This document shows, one piece after another, positions 45,634-54,414 of a stretch of DNA of 64,000 bases. Below the pieces are notes generated by a model. It had not been told where the DNA came from, did no database searches, and saw only the letters and a program-made list of their open reading frames with translations. The stretch covers positions 1,054,001 through 1,118,000 of the forward strand of contig NZ_CP016364.1 in the NCBI RefSeq assembly GCF_001888185.1. Direction: 5' to 3'. The translations under genes and the position numbers were made by a program. Positions within the stretch are counted from its first letter, which is position 1; each line of letters begins with the position of its first letter. The stretch is from Phaeobacter porticola. GTDB taxonomy: Bacteria > Pseudomonadota > Alphaproteobacteria > Rhodobacterales > Rhodobacteraceae.

Positions 45634-46944
45634 ATGGCAATAACCCATCTCAAACACGGCAAACCCGAAGCGGATCGCGCCGAAGACGATGCCAAGACAG
45701 CCGCCGTCGTCGCCGCAGTACTTAAGGACATTGAACAACGTGGCGATACTGCCGTGCGCGAATTGGCCAATAAATTTGATGGCTATGATCGCGACAGCTA
45801 TCGCCTCAGCCAAGACGAGATTGATGCGCTGATCGCCAAGGTCAGCCCGCGCGATCTTGAGGATATCAAGTTCGCCCAGGCGCAGGTCGTCAACTTTGCG
45901 CAAGCACAGCGAGACAGCATGCTTGATATCGAAGTTGAAACAATGCCCGGTGTGATCCTCGGCCACAAGAATATCCCTGTGCAGTCTGTTGGGTGCTACG
46001 TGCCAGGCGGCAAGTTCCCGATGGTGGCCTCTGCGCATATGTCGGTCGCAACGGCCAAAGTTGCCGGAGTGCCGCGCATCATAGCCTGCACGCCGCCTTT
46101 TAACGGTGAGCCGAACCCTGCCGTGATTGCCGCTATGCATCTTGGCGGGGCGCACGAAATATACGTGCTTGGCGGCATTCAGGCCGTGGGCGCAATGGCG
46201 ATCGGCACGGAAACCATCGCCCCTGTTCACTTGCTTGTCGGGCCCGGTAACGCCTTTGTAGCCGAAGCCAAGCGACAGCTCTTTGGCCGTGTCGGGATCG
46301 ACCTCTTTGCGGGTCCAACCGAAACGATGGTCATTGCTGATGAGACCGTTGATGCTGAAATGTGCGCGACCGACCTTCTGGGGCAGGCCGAGCATGGTTA
46401 CAATTCACCCGCTGTTTTGGTGACCAATTCGCGCAAATTGGCGGAAGAGACGCTCTCTGAGATCGACCGAATTCTGGAAATCCTCCCCACAGCAGCTACG
46501 GCGCGCGTGAGTTGGGATGATTACGGCGAAGTGATCCTGTGCAACACCTATGACGAAATGCTGGCGGTTGCCGACGATATCGCGTCCGAGCATGTTCAGG
46601 TGATGACAGACCGCGATGACTGGTTCCTTGAGAACATGACCTGCTATGGCGCGCTGTTCCTTGGGCCACGCACGAACGTTTCGAACGGCGATAAGGTGAT
46701 TGGCACGAACCACACACTTCCGACCAAAAAGGCAGGGCGTTATACGGGCGGTCTTTGGGTTGGCAAGTACCTGAAAACGCATAGTTACCAAAAAATTACC
46801 ACGGACGACGCGGCCGCAAAAATTGGAGCTTATGGATCGCGTCTTTGCCTTCTGGAAGGCTTTGTCGGGCACGCGGAACAGTGCAACCTCCGTGTCCGTC
46901 GTTATGGTGGCCAGAACGTGCCATATGGAGAGGCCGCCGAGTAA
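45634..46944 (+). CDS. HisD-family zinc alcohol dehydrogenase (non-histidine)
   Basis: A 436-residue NAD-dependent dehydrogenase of the histidinol dehydrogenase fold. The zinc ligands of HisD are all present at matching positions: Gln and His in LGQAEHG (about 250 and 253), Asp in [10 protein letters not shown] (about 352) and His in VGHAEQ (about 412), plus the catalytic EH pair in ASEHVQV. It lies in a catabolic operon with no his genes. The closest known role is HpsN-type oxidation of sulfopropanediol to the acid, a four-electron alcohol-to-carboxylate reaction. The substrate here is unknown; a polyol end is likely. Confidence 0.85.
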   Translation: MAITHLKHGKPEADRAEDDAKTAAVVAAVLKDIEQRGDTAVRELANKFDGYDRDSYRLSQDEIDALIAKVSPRDLEDIKFAQAQVVNFAQAQRDSMLDIEVETMPGVILGHKNIPVQSVGCYVPGGKFPMVASAHMSVATAKVAGVPRIIACTPPFNGEPNPAVIAAMHLGGAHEIYVLGGIQAVGAMAIGTETIAPVHLLVGPGNAFVAEAKRQLFGRVGIDLFAGPTETMVIADETVDAEMCATDLLGQAEHGYNSPAVLVTNSRKLAEETLSEIDRILEILPTAATARVSWDDYGEVILCNTYDEMLAVADDIASEHVQVMTDRDDWFLENMTCYGALFLGPRTNVSNGDKVIGTNHTLPTKKAGRYTGGLWVGKYLKTHSYQKITTDDAAAKIGAYGSRLCLLEGFVGHAEQCNLRVRRYGGQNVPYGEAAE

Positions 46945-47999
46945 TGAGCAGCCCAGACAGATTACGGGGGCTGATAACGCCCGTTCGAACGGCCATGGCC
47001 AATTTCGACAGCGCATCGGTGCAATCGGCCCTCGGCGCATTCATGTCGCAGGATGCGGCCCTGTATCTAAGCCATCCGTTCGGCGATCTGTCAGGACCAC
47101 AGAGTCTATATGATGAGGCCTACGCTCCACTATTTAACGCGCTCTCCGATCTGGAACGCCGCGACTGTATTGTCACCGCGGGCACGGATACTGGCGGCAA
47201 CGATTGGATCGGATGCGCGGGGCATTATGTCGGCACCTTCACGCGGCCGTTTCTTGATATTCCACCGACCGGCCATTTCGCCCATATGCGGTTCCATGAG
47301 TTCTATCGGGTTTCGGACGATAAGGTCGTGGAGATGCAGGCTATCTGGGACCTGCCGGAGCTTATGATGCAAGCCGCTGCCTGGCCCATGGTGCCCAGCC
47401 TTGGGCGCGAGATGTATATCTCCGGACCGGCAACGCAGGACGGGTTGCATTTTGAAGGGCGCACCGCTGCCCAAGCTGAACAAAGTCTGGAAACCGTGAT
47501 CGGGATGCTGACTGACCTCTCTCGCCACCCAACCGAAGGTGGCCCCGAGATTATGCAGGCGGAGAAATACTGGGATCCGCGCGTCAATTGGTATGGCCCC
47601 GCCGGGATCGGAACTGCACGCGGTCTTGCTGGATTCCGCCACTGGCACCAAATTCCGTTCCTAAATGCGCTGCCTGATCGCAAGGGTGGCACAACGGGAA
47701 CACTCAAATGCCATTTCTATGGTGACGGCGGCTACGTCGTCGCGACGGGGTGGCCAAATATGCAGATGAATGTCACCGGAGATGGGTGGTTGGGGATTGC
47801 CCCGTCCGGGCAGGAAATCACAATGCGCAGCCTTGATTTCTGGCGCGTAGAGCAGGGATTGATCCGCGAAAACTGGGTGTTGGTCGATCTGTTGGACGTT
47901 TATTCCCAACTTGGCGTAGATGTGTTTGCCCGATTGCGTGAATTCAACAAGGCACGCGTGCCGGGTTCTGTTTCATCACCAATTGGAGCCTACCAATGA
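46944..47999 (+). CDS. Tandem SnoaL/NTF2-like protein (copy 4)
   Basis: A 351-residue double-domain protein. The first half has FLDIPPTGHFAHMRFHEFYRV and DDKVVEMQAIWDLPELMMQAA. The second begins NWYGPAGIG and ends DFWRVEQGLIRENWVLVDLLDVYSQLGVDVF. It is most like copy 1 at the centre (GPATQDGL versus GPMTHDGL). The start shares one base with the HisD-family stop (TAATG), and the stop overlaps the SDR start by 4 bp, so it is tightly coupled to two dehydrogenases. Confidence 0.8.
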   Translation: MSSPDRLRGLITPVRTAMANFDSASVQSALGAFMSQDAALYLSHPFGDLSGPQSLYDEAYAPLFNALSDLERRDCIVTAGTDTGGNDWIGCAGHYVGTFTRPFLDIPPTGHFAHMRFHEFYRVSDDKVVEMQAIWDLPELMMQAAAWPMVPSLGREMYISGPATQDGLHFEGRTAAQAEQSLETVIGMLTDLSRHPTEGGPEIMQAEKYWDPRVNWYGPAGIGTARGLAGFRHWHQIPFLNALPDRKGGTTGTLKCHFYGDGGYVVATGWPNMQMNVTGDGWLGIAPSGQEITMRSLDFWRVEQGLIRENWVLVDLLDVYSQLGVDVFARLREFNKARVPGSVSSPIGAYQ

Positions 48000-48760
48000 C
48001 TTTGCCCAAAACTCCTTCATTTCGTCTGGATGGAAAACGCGCGCTGGTCGCGGGGGCAAGTTCGGGCATCGGCTTGGCTTGCGCAGTTGCGCTCGGTGAA
48101 GCAGGCGCAGAAGTTACACTTGCCGCGCGGCGTGTCGATTCTTTGAATGCGCTCGTAGATAAGATGAAGGCCGCGGGCATGTCGGCCAGCGCCTTGCCTC
48201 TGGACGTTTCCAATGTCGCTGCTACGCAAGCGGCTGTGGCATCGAACGGCCCGTTTGATATTCTTGTAAATTCGGCAGGCCTGGCCCGTCACAGCCCTGC
48301 AGCAGATACGACAGAAGCCGACTTTGATGTTGCGGCTGACCTTAATGTCAAAGGCGCATACTTCCTGACCCAAGCCGTCGCCAAGGGATTGTTGGCCGCC
48401 GGTAAACCTGGAAGCCTGATCAATATCTCATCGCAAATGGCGCATGTCGGCGGCATAGACCGCGCCGTTTATTGTGCCACGAAACACGCGGTCGAGGGCT
48501 TTACCAAATCCATGGCCATTGAATGGGGCAAGGCGGGCATCCGGATAAATACGATTTGCCCGACATTTATCCTGACCGATCTGACGCGACCAACCTTCGA
48601 AGACCCCGAGAAACGTGCCTGGATCGAAGACAAGATCAAACTTGGCCGCGCTGGCGAAGTCGAGGACATCATGGGCGCCGTCGTTTTTCTGGCGTCCCAA
48701 GCTTCCGCAATGGTGACCGGCACGTCGTTGTTGGTTGATGGTGGGTGGACCGCAGAATGA
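47996..48760 (+). CDS. SDR family oxidoreductase
   Basis: A 254-residue classical SDR with GASSGIGLACAVALGEAG (cofactor, about residues 20-37), DVSN, NSAGLARHS, the catalytic Ser in INISSQMAH, and YCATK (Tyr and Lys about 159-163). The C-terminal TGTSLLVDGGW is standard. The ARR after the second strand (LAARRVD) favours NADP(H). It overlaps neighbours on both sides by 4 bp. It probably oxidises a secondary alcohol in the pathway. Confidence 0.9.
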   Translation: MTLPKTPSFRLDGKRALVAGASSGIGLACAVALGEAGAEVTLAARRVDSLNALVDKMKAAGMSASALPLDVSNVAATQAAVASNGPFDILVNSAGLARHSPAADTTEADFDVAADLNVKGAYFLTQAVAKGLLAAGKPGSLINISSQMAHVGGIDRAVYCATKHAVEGFTKSMAIEWGKAGIRINTICPTFILTDLTRPTFEDPEKRAWIEDKIKLGRAGEVEDIMGAVVFLASQASAMVTGTSLLVDGGWTAE

Positions 48761-49776
48761 GCAAAAAGCATGTTACCTCTGCCGAAGTTGCCGAACGCGC
48801 TGGTGTCAGCCAGTCTGCGGTATCGCGTACCTTCACGCCCGGGGCATCGGCCTCCAAGAAAACTGCCGAGAAAGTGCGCAAAGCAGCGGCAGAGCTGGGA
48901 TATCGCCCCAATGTTCTGGCCCGTGCAATGGTATCGGGCAAAAGCCGCATTATCGGTCTGGTGGTGGCCTACCTTGAAAACCAATTCTATCCTGAAGCTC
49001 TCGAAAAACTGTCGAATGAACTGCAAAAACGCGGCTATCACCTGCTGATATTCCTGGCCGAGCAGACCGCTGGCCATATCGACATCGTTGTCGATGAAAT
49101 TCTGGATTATCAAGTGGATGGCATTATTGCGGCCTCGGTTGCGATGTCGTCCGATCTCTCTGAACGATGCCGCGCGGCCGGTGTGCCGATGGTTCTGTTT
49201 AACCGTAGTCAGGATGACCCGAACATGTCCGCCGTGACCTCGGACAATTATGCAGGCGGGCGCAAGGTCGCCGAGTTCCTGTTGGCCGCCGGGCATAGAA
49301 AGATTGGACATATTGCAGGTTGGCATGGCGCTTCGACCCAGCGCGACCGTGAGGCCGGGTTCATTTCGGCGCTTGCTGAAGCAGGCGTAGCCCTGCATTC
49401 ACGCGCCGAGGGAGATTTCTCGATGGAAAAGGCGACAGAGGCGACCCGTTCAATGTTCGCTTCAGATCCACCCGAGGCCATCTTTGTCGCCAATGACCAT
49501 ATGGCCCTTGCCGTGATGGACACGCTGCGGTTCGAACTGGGATTGAAGGTGCCCGAGGATGTATCGGTTGTCGGATATGATGATGTGCCGGCGGCCAGCT
49601 GGCCTGCCTACAATCTGACAACTGTGCGCCAGCCAGCTAATCGAATGGTTACAAACACCGTCGAAATTCTGCTCGACCAGATCGAAAACGAAATCAGCGA
49701 AACACGGCGTATCGCCATTGACGGGCCGCTGATCTTGCGCGGATCCGCCAAAATTCCAGAAGGATGGACCACATGA
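48757..49776 (+). CDS. LacI-family transcriptional regulator
   Basis: A 339-residue regulator. The N-terminal HTH is VTSAEVAERAGVSQSAVSRTF (about residues 5-25), followed by the hinge helix YRPNVLARAMVSGKS (about 49-63) and a periplasmic-binding-protein-like ligand domain with VPMVLFNRS, GHRKIGHIAGW and SVVGYDDVPAASWPAYNLTTVRQP. It is inside the operon, with 4-bp overlaps on both sides. The paired CG-centred palindromes in front of the operon (38055-38128) are its obvious candidate sites. Its ligand would be the pathway substrate or an intermediate. Confidence 0.92.
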   Translation: MSKKHVTSAEVAERAGVSQSAVSRTFTPGASASKKTAEKVRKAAAELGYRPNVLARAMVSGKSRIIGLVVAYLENQFYPEALEKLSNELQKRGYHLLIFLAEQTAGHIDIVVDEILDYQVDGIIAASVAMSSDLSERCRAAGVPMVLFNRSQDDPNMSAVTSDNYAGGRKVAEFLLAAGHRKIGHIAGWHGASTQRDREAGFISALAEAGVALHSRAEGDFSMEKATEATRSMFASDPPEAIFVANDHMALAVMDTLRFELGLKVPEDVSVVGYDDVPAASWPAYNLTTVRQPANRMVTNTVEILLDQIENEISETRRIAIDGPLILRGSAKIPEGWTT

Positions 49777-50747
49777 AGGGATTTGACCCGAAGTTCTCCG
49801 ATTTCCCAGATTATATTCTGAAAATCACCAAAGAGATTTGGGAAGATCGCGGCATCGCGACGCTGAACCATTACTACACCGAGAACATTCCAATGCGCTT
49901 TCCCGAAGGCGTGTCGATCGGCAATCAGGGCACGATGAATGGCACACTGGCGACCTTGGCCGAATTCCCTGACCGCGAATTGACGGGCGAGGATGTGATC
50001 TGGTCTGGCAATGAAGAGGAGGGCTTCTTGTCCTCGCATCGTCTGCTGACCATGGGCACGCATACCGGCGGCGGCTATTTTGGCCCGGCCACCGGCAAGC
50101 GCTTTGTCATCCGCGCGATCGCCGATTGTGCTGCGATCAACGACCAGATCAATGATGAATGGTTGATCCGGGACACTGCGGGGATTGTGCTGCAACTGGG
50201 AATGAAACCCAAGAAGTTCGCCCGCAACCTGATCGCGCGCGAAGGCGGGCCTGAAAACTGCGTCAAGCCGTTTTGCCCCGCAGTTGATGTTGAAGGCCCC
50301 TACAAGAACCGCGGCAACGACAACGAATGGGGGGCACGGATGGCCGACATTCTGACCCGGATGATGGACAAGGATTTCGCCGTGATCCGGTCGGAATATG
50401 ATCGCGCCGTGCAGGCCGAGCATCCGGCCTCGACCACCGCGCATTCATGGGCGGATACGGAAAAGCTCTGGATGGGGCTGCGCGCGTCTTTCCCGAATGC
50501 AGAGTTCAAGATTGAGCACCAGATCGGGCGCGAAGATCCCATGCTTTCGCCGCGTGCTGCGATCCGATGGAGCCTGCATGGCAAGCATGACGGATGGGGG
50601 ATGTTTGGCCAACCGACTAGCGCTGACGTCTACGTGATGGGCTTCACCCACGCAGAGTTTGGACCATACGGATTGCGCCGTGAATGGACACTGTTTGACC
50701 ATGTCTCGATCTGGAAGCAGATCCTGATGCAGACGGGGGCGTGCTAA
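49773..50747 (+). CDS. Divergent tandem SnoaL/NTF2-like protein (copy 5)
   Basis: A 324-residue protein with NTF2-like features in both halves. The first has TGKRFVIRAIADCAAINDQINDEWLIRDTAGIVLQLG; the second, after DFAVIRSEYD, has LSPRAAIRWSLHGKHDGWG and GPYGLRREWTLFDHVSIWKQIL. It lacks the WxGPxGxG hinge of the other tandem copies and is the most distant. The ATG at 49773 overlaps the LacI stop by 4 bp. The central strands suggest a ligand pocket different from the other four. Confidence 0.72.
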   Translation: MKGFDPKFSDFPDYILKITKEIWEDRGIATLNHYYTENIPMRFPEGVSIGNQGTMNGTLATLAEFPDRELTGEDVIWSGNEEEGFLSSHRLLTMGTHTGGGYFGPATGKRFVIRAIADCAAINDQINDEWLIRDTAGIVLQLGMKPKKFARNLIAREGGPENCVKPFCPAVDVEGPYKNRGNDNEWGARMADILTRMMDKDFAVIRSEYDRAVQAEHPASTTAHSWADTEKLWMGLRASFPNAEFKIEHQIGREDPMLSPRAAIRWSLHGKHDGWGMFGQPTSADVYVMGFTHAEFGPYGLRREWTLFDHVSIWKQILMQTGAC

Positions 50748-50856
50748 GTGATAATGCGACGCACATCCCTTGATGCCAGTCAGGCGGCACGACGGTTTCA
50801 CACCCACCGCGCCAGTCTGCGCGCGCGTCGGCTAAACAATCGTCCCCCCGGAGGGC

Positions 50857-50877
50857 GGGTTTGAACCACTCAAACCC
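50857..50877 (+). promoter_or_regulatory. Hairpin just upstream of the bicupin gene
   Basis: GGGTTTGA (50857-50864) pairs perfectly with TCAAACCC (50870-50877) around a 5-nt loop. It ends 5 bp before the AAAGGAGA ribosome-binding site of the bicupin gene, in the only gap over 100 bp inside the operon. No T-run follows, so a processing, stability or regulatory role is more likely than termination. Confidence 0.5.
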
Positions 50878-50897
50878 AAACCAAAGGAGATACGAAA

Positions 50898-51860
50898 ATG
50901 AGTAACATTGAAAACCACATCGTTCGCTACGGCGATCTGAAGCCCTGTAAAACTGCATTCATTGACGCCCATACGCCGGGGTCGGATCAGAAGGAAAACT
51001 TCACCATCATCGGTGGCGGTGTGTCTGAAAGCCCTGACCAGCACGTGCATATCGCTGACCAGATCGGGTTCAACATTGGCGCTGCTGGCCAACCACCGCG
51101 CTGTCGCAACTCGCTGCATGACCACAACACCGCCGAGATCTTCTTTGTCCTGAAGGGCAAGTGGCGGTTCTTCTGGGGCCGCTGGGGTGATGCTGGCGAG
51201 GTGACGCTGGAAGAGGGTGATATCTTCAACATCCCGACTGGCATATTTCGCGGGTTTGAAAACATCGGCACTGACTATGGAATGATCATGGCGGTCCTTG
51301 GCGGCGACGACGCTGGTGGCGGCGTGCATTGGGCCCCTCAGGTGATCAAGGATGCGGCGGACCACGGCCTCGTGCTGGGGGAAAACGGCGTGCTTTATGA
51401 CACGAAGAAGGGCGATGTACTTCCCCACAACGTCAATCCCATGCCGCTCATGTCAGATGAAGACCTGGACAAGCGGGCCGAACCGACCACCGCAGACGTT
51501 CTGCCAAATCACGTCGCGCGGTACTGGGACTTGATGGCGCTGTCTGACAATCAGCCTGCTACGGTCATCGGAGCCGATGCGATCCTGCGTGATCGTCCCG
51601 GGTTCGAGGTGGATTTCCTGTCGCGCAACTCGATCTCGCCTGATGTGCACACGCATGATCAGAACACCGTTCTGATGCCTGTACGCGGGCATTGGAAAAT
51701 CAGTATCCAAGGGGAAGAAAGCGTTCTGAACCCAGGCGACACCTGCCTGATCAAAGCAGGCGAGGCGCATTCTGTCACGCCGTCCATGACGGGCGAAGCC
51801 AGCCTTTATCGTATCCGCGCAACAGACGACCCAGCTGGCCTGACAGGTTCCGTACATTAA
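50898..51860 (+). CDS. Double-cupin (bicupin) protein
   Basis: A 320-residue protein with two cupin barrels. The first (about residues 60-145) has RNSLHDHNTAEIFFVLKGKWRFFWG and EEGDIFNIPTGIFRGFEN. The second (about 225-310) has SPDVHTHDQNTVLMPVRGHWKISIQG and NPGDTCLIKAGEAHSVTP. Each holds H-x-H/E-type metal-ligand patterns. This resembles gentisate-dioxygenase-like or isomerase bicupins. It may be a metal-dependent dioxygenase or sugar isomerase; ring cleavage is possible but not shown. It has the strongest ribosome-binding site of the operon. Confidence 0.8.
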   Translation: MSNIENHIVRYGDLKPCKTAFIDAHTPGSDQKENFTIIGGGVSESPDQHVHIADQIGFNIGAAGQPPRCRNSLHDHNTAEIFFVLKGKWRFFWGRWGDAGEVTLEEGDIFNIPTGIFRGFENIGTDYGMIMAVLGGDDAGGGVHWAPQVIKDAADHGLVLGENGVLYDTKKGDVLPHNVNPMPLMSDEDLDKRAEPTTADVLPNHVARYWDLMALSDNQPATVIGADAILRDRPGFEVDFLSRNSISPDVHTHDQNTVLMPVRGHWKISIQGEESVLNPGDTCLIKAGEAHSVTPSMTGEASLYRIRATDDPAGLTGSVH

Positions 51861-51878
51861 TCAAAGAGAGGGCCCACT

Positions 51879-53003
51879 ATGACCAAGATCAAAACAACTC
51901 ATGTGGGCTCTTTGCCGCGCACTCAGGACGTCGTGGATTTCATTTTCGCCCGCGAGAACGAAACGCCATTTGATCAGGCCGCGTTTGATGCGTGTATGAC
52001 TGCGTCCGTCTCGGACACGGTTCGCAAACAGGTTGAGGCGGGGATCGACATTGTCTCGGACGGTGAAACGTCCAAGATTTCCTATGCCACTTATGTGAAG
52101 GATCGCTACACCGGTTTTGGGGGTGACAGCCCACGCAATGCGCCCGCCGATCTGAAGATGTTCCCGGGCTTTTTGCAGCGGCTGGCGGATGACGGTGGCA
52201 CGCCGCAATATGCGCGCCCAATGTGTGTGGGTGAAGTGAAGTCCAAAGGGCAAGGCGAGCTTGAGAAAGACATCGCGAACCTCAAAGCTGCGATGGGCGA
52301 GCATGGTGCGGAACGTGGCTTCATGAACGCCGCCAGCCCCGGTGTGATTTCGCTCTTTCTGCAGAATGACTACTATAAATCGCGTGAGGCTTATCTGGCT
52401 GCGCTGGCCGATGCGATGAAGGCAGAATACGAAACCATCGTTGCCTCGGGGCTGGATCTTCAACTGGATTGCCCAGACCTTGCTCTGTCGCGTCATATGC
52501 TTTTCACCGATCTTTCAGATGACGAGTTCATCAAGGTGGCAAACATGCATGTCGAGGCATTGAACCACGCGCTGTCCGACGTGCCCGCCGACAAAGTCCG
52601 CATCCATATTTGTTGGGGTAACTACGAGGGTCCGCATTGCTGTGACATTCCAATGTCAAAGATGTTCGACACGCTGATGTCGACGAAATCGCGCTATGTG
52701 CTGTTTGAAACCTCGAACCCGCGTCACGGGCATGAATGGACAACCTTCCGCGATCGCAAGGCGGACATTCCTGACGACAAGGTCCTGGTGCCCGGCGTCG
52801 TCGACACCACCACCAACTTTGTGGAACACCCTGAACTGGTTGCTCAGCGCATCGAACGCTTCGCCGACATCGTTGGCGCAGACCGCGTGATTGCGGGGTC
52901 GGATTGTGGCTTTGGCACGTTTGCGGGCTTCGGTGCCGTCGACCCAGACATCGCCTATGCCAAGCTTAAGGCCCTGTCCGAAGGCGCGGCACTGGTCAAA
53001 TGA
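51879..53003 (+). CDS. MetE-like (cobalamin-independent methionine synthase C-terminal family) protein
   Basis: A 374-residue protein corresponding to the catalytic C-terminal barrel of MetE, without the N-terminal half. The zinc ligands are preserved: His and Cys in RIHICWGNYEGP (about 243 and 245), Glu in LFETSNPR (about 276) and Cys in AGSDCGFG (about 343). The start THVGSLPRT is typical. Such stand-alone proteins include methyltransferases and the epoxyalkane:coenzyme M transferase. In this operon it probably removes a methyl group or handles a thiol/thioether of the substrate, with homocysteine, glutathione or another thiol as acceptor. Confidence 0.85.
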   Translation: MTKIKTTHVGSLPRTQDVVDFIFARENETPFDQAAFDACMTASVSDTVRKQVEAGIDIVSDGETSKISYATYVKDRYTGFGGDSPRNAPADLKMFPGFLQRLADDGGTPQYARPMCVGEVKSKGQGELEKDIANLKAAMGEHGAERGFMNAASPGVISLFLQNDYYKSREAYLAALADAMKAEYETIVASGLDLQLDCPDLALSRHMLFTDLSDDEFIKVANMHVEALNHALSDVPADKVRIHICWGNYEGPHCCDIPMSKMFDTLMSTKSRYVLFETSNPRHGHEWTTFRDRKADIPDDKVLVPGVVDTTTNFVEHPELVAQRIERFADIVGADRVIAGSDCGFGTFAGFGAVDPDIAYAKLKALSEGAALVK

Positions 53004-53692
53004 CGCCACTTGTCCTGATCCCCGGCATGATGTGCGACGCGAGGCTGTTTGAGCCCCAGATCGCTGCATTTTCGGGACGTCGGGCTGTCATATGTGCTCC
53101 GATATCGGCGCACTCCAGCGTCGAGGAATTGGCCGCGAGCGTTTTGTCTTATGCACCGTCGCGGTTTGCGATGCTGGGCTTGTCTATGGGCGGCATCGTT
53201 GCGATGGAAATCTTGAGACAGGCCCCCAATCGGGTTGAGCGTATCGCCCTTCTCGACACCAATCCCTTGGCCGAACAAGAGGCGGTAAGAGCCCGTCGAC
53301 TTCCCCAGATGATGGCCGTTCGAGAGGGCAGGCTGTCTTCGGTCATGCGCGACGAAATGAAACCCAACTATCTGAGCGACGTCCCGCGCAAAGTTGCGAT
53401 CCTCGATCTTTGCATGGATATGGCGCTTGGTCTTGGGCCGCATGTCTTTCTGAACCAATCGCGCGCCCTGATGGACCGCCCCAATCAATCCGAGACATTG
53501 CGAAACGCCGATCTCCCCGCATTAGTTCTATGCGGGCGAGAAGATACGCTCTGCCCGGTGTCTCGTCACGAACTGATGGCCGAGTTGATCCAGGATGCGC
53601 GACTCGAAATCATCGAGGGTGCGGGGCATCTGCCGACTTTAGAACAACCGGACAAAACCAATGCAGCGCTTGCCCGCTGGCTGGAGGATTAA
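53000..53692 (+). CDS. Alpha/beta hydrolase
   Basis: A 230-residue hydrolase. The fold starts with LVLIPGMMCDARLF, has the nucleophile elbow MLGLSMGGIVAMEI (Ser about residue 61), an acid in LCGREDTLCP and the catalytic His in IEGAGHLPTLEQP. The lid between them is short. The start overlaps the MetE-like stop by 4 bp. It could hydrolyse an ester or lactone or cleave a C-C bond of a diketone, which would fit between the oxidation and aldolase steps. Confidence 0.85.
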   Translation: MTPLVLIPGMMCDARLFEPQIAAFSGRRAVICAPISAHSSVEELAASVLSYAPSRFAMLGLSMGGIVAMEILRQAPNRVERIALLDTNPLAEQEAVRARRLPQMMAVREGRLSSVMRDEMKPNYLSDVPRKVAILDLCMDMALGLGPHVFLNQSRALMDRPNQSETLRNADLPALVLCGREDTLCPVSRHELMAELIQDARLEIIEGAGHLPTLEQPDKTNAALARWLED

Positions 53693-54388
53693 ATGGACGA
53701 CACGTTTCTGACCCTGCTGAAGAAGGTCGACACGCCGACCGTCTGTAACGCCATCGAAGTGGCGCAAGGCAAACGCGGGTTCAACGCTTTCACGCGTGGC
53801 ACGATGCTGGCCTCACATCCCGATGCGCCCGCCATGGTCGGGTACGCACGCACTGCAAAGATCGCAGCTCTGGCGCCACCAGAAGAACCACCGGAAGCCA
53901 TCAAAGCCCGCCGTATGGATTACTATCGTCATATGGCCGAGGGACCGCGCCCGGCCATCACGGTTGTCGAAGACATCGATTTCCCAAATTGCATCGGCGC
54001 ATATTGGGGCGAGATCAACACCACGGTTCACAAAGGCTTTGGCCTCTCTGGAGCATTGACCAACGGCGTGATGCGCGATCTGGGGGATCTTCCGGATGGC
54101 TTTCCCGTTGTGGCGGGATCAATCGGGCCGAGCCACGGGTTTGTGCATGTAAAAGAAGTCGGCACGACGGTCACTGTCTTTGGGATGCAGGTTGCCGACG
54201 GTGATCTGATCCATGCGGACCGGCACGGCGCTTTGGTTATTCCGCCCGATGTTCTTTCAATCCTGGAAGCGGCAATTCACAAGCTGTTGGACACCGAAAA
54301 GCTGGTCCTTGATCCGGCCCGCCAAGATGGCTTTGATTTCGATGCGTTCGAGGCCGCATGGACGGCCTTTGAAAACGCTCGCACCTGA
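53693..54388 (+). CDS. RraA-family aldolase-like protein
   Basis: A 231-residue protein of the RraA/HMG-CHA aldolase family. It has the family's phosphate/carboxylate loop region GALTNGVMRDLGDLP (Arg-Asp, about residues 121-135) and the C-terminal GDLIHADRHGALVIP. True aldolases of this group split 4-hydroxy-4-methyl-2-oxoglutarate and related acids to pyruvate using Mg2+. It starts directly after the hydrolase stop (TAAATG). It is a good candidate for the step that releases central metabolites. Confidence 0.82.
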   Translation: MDDTFLTLLKKVDTPTVCNAIEVAQGKRGFNAFTRGTMLASHPDAPAMVGYARTAKIAALAPPEEPPEAIKARRMDYYRHMAEGPRPAITVVEDIDFPNCIGAYWGEINTTVHKGFGLSGALTNGVMRDLGDLPDGFPVVAGSIGPSHGFVHVKEVGTTVTVFGMQVADGDLIHADRHGALVIPPDVLSILEAAIHKLLDTEKLVLDPARQDGFDFDAFEAAWTAFENART

Positions 54389-54414
54389 CATTAGAACGCT
54401 AAGGAAAATCTGAT

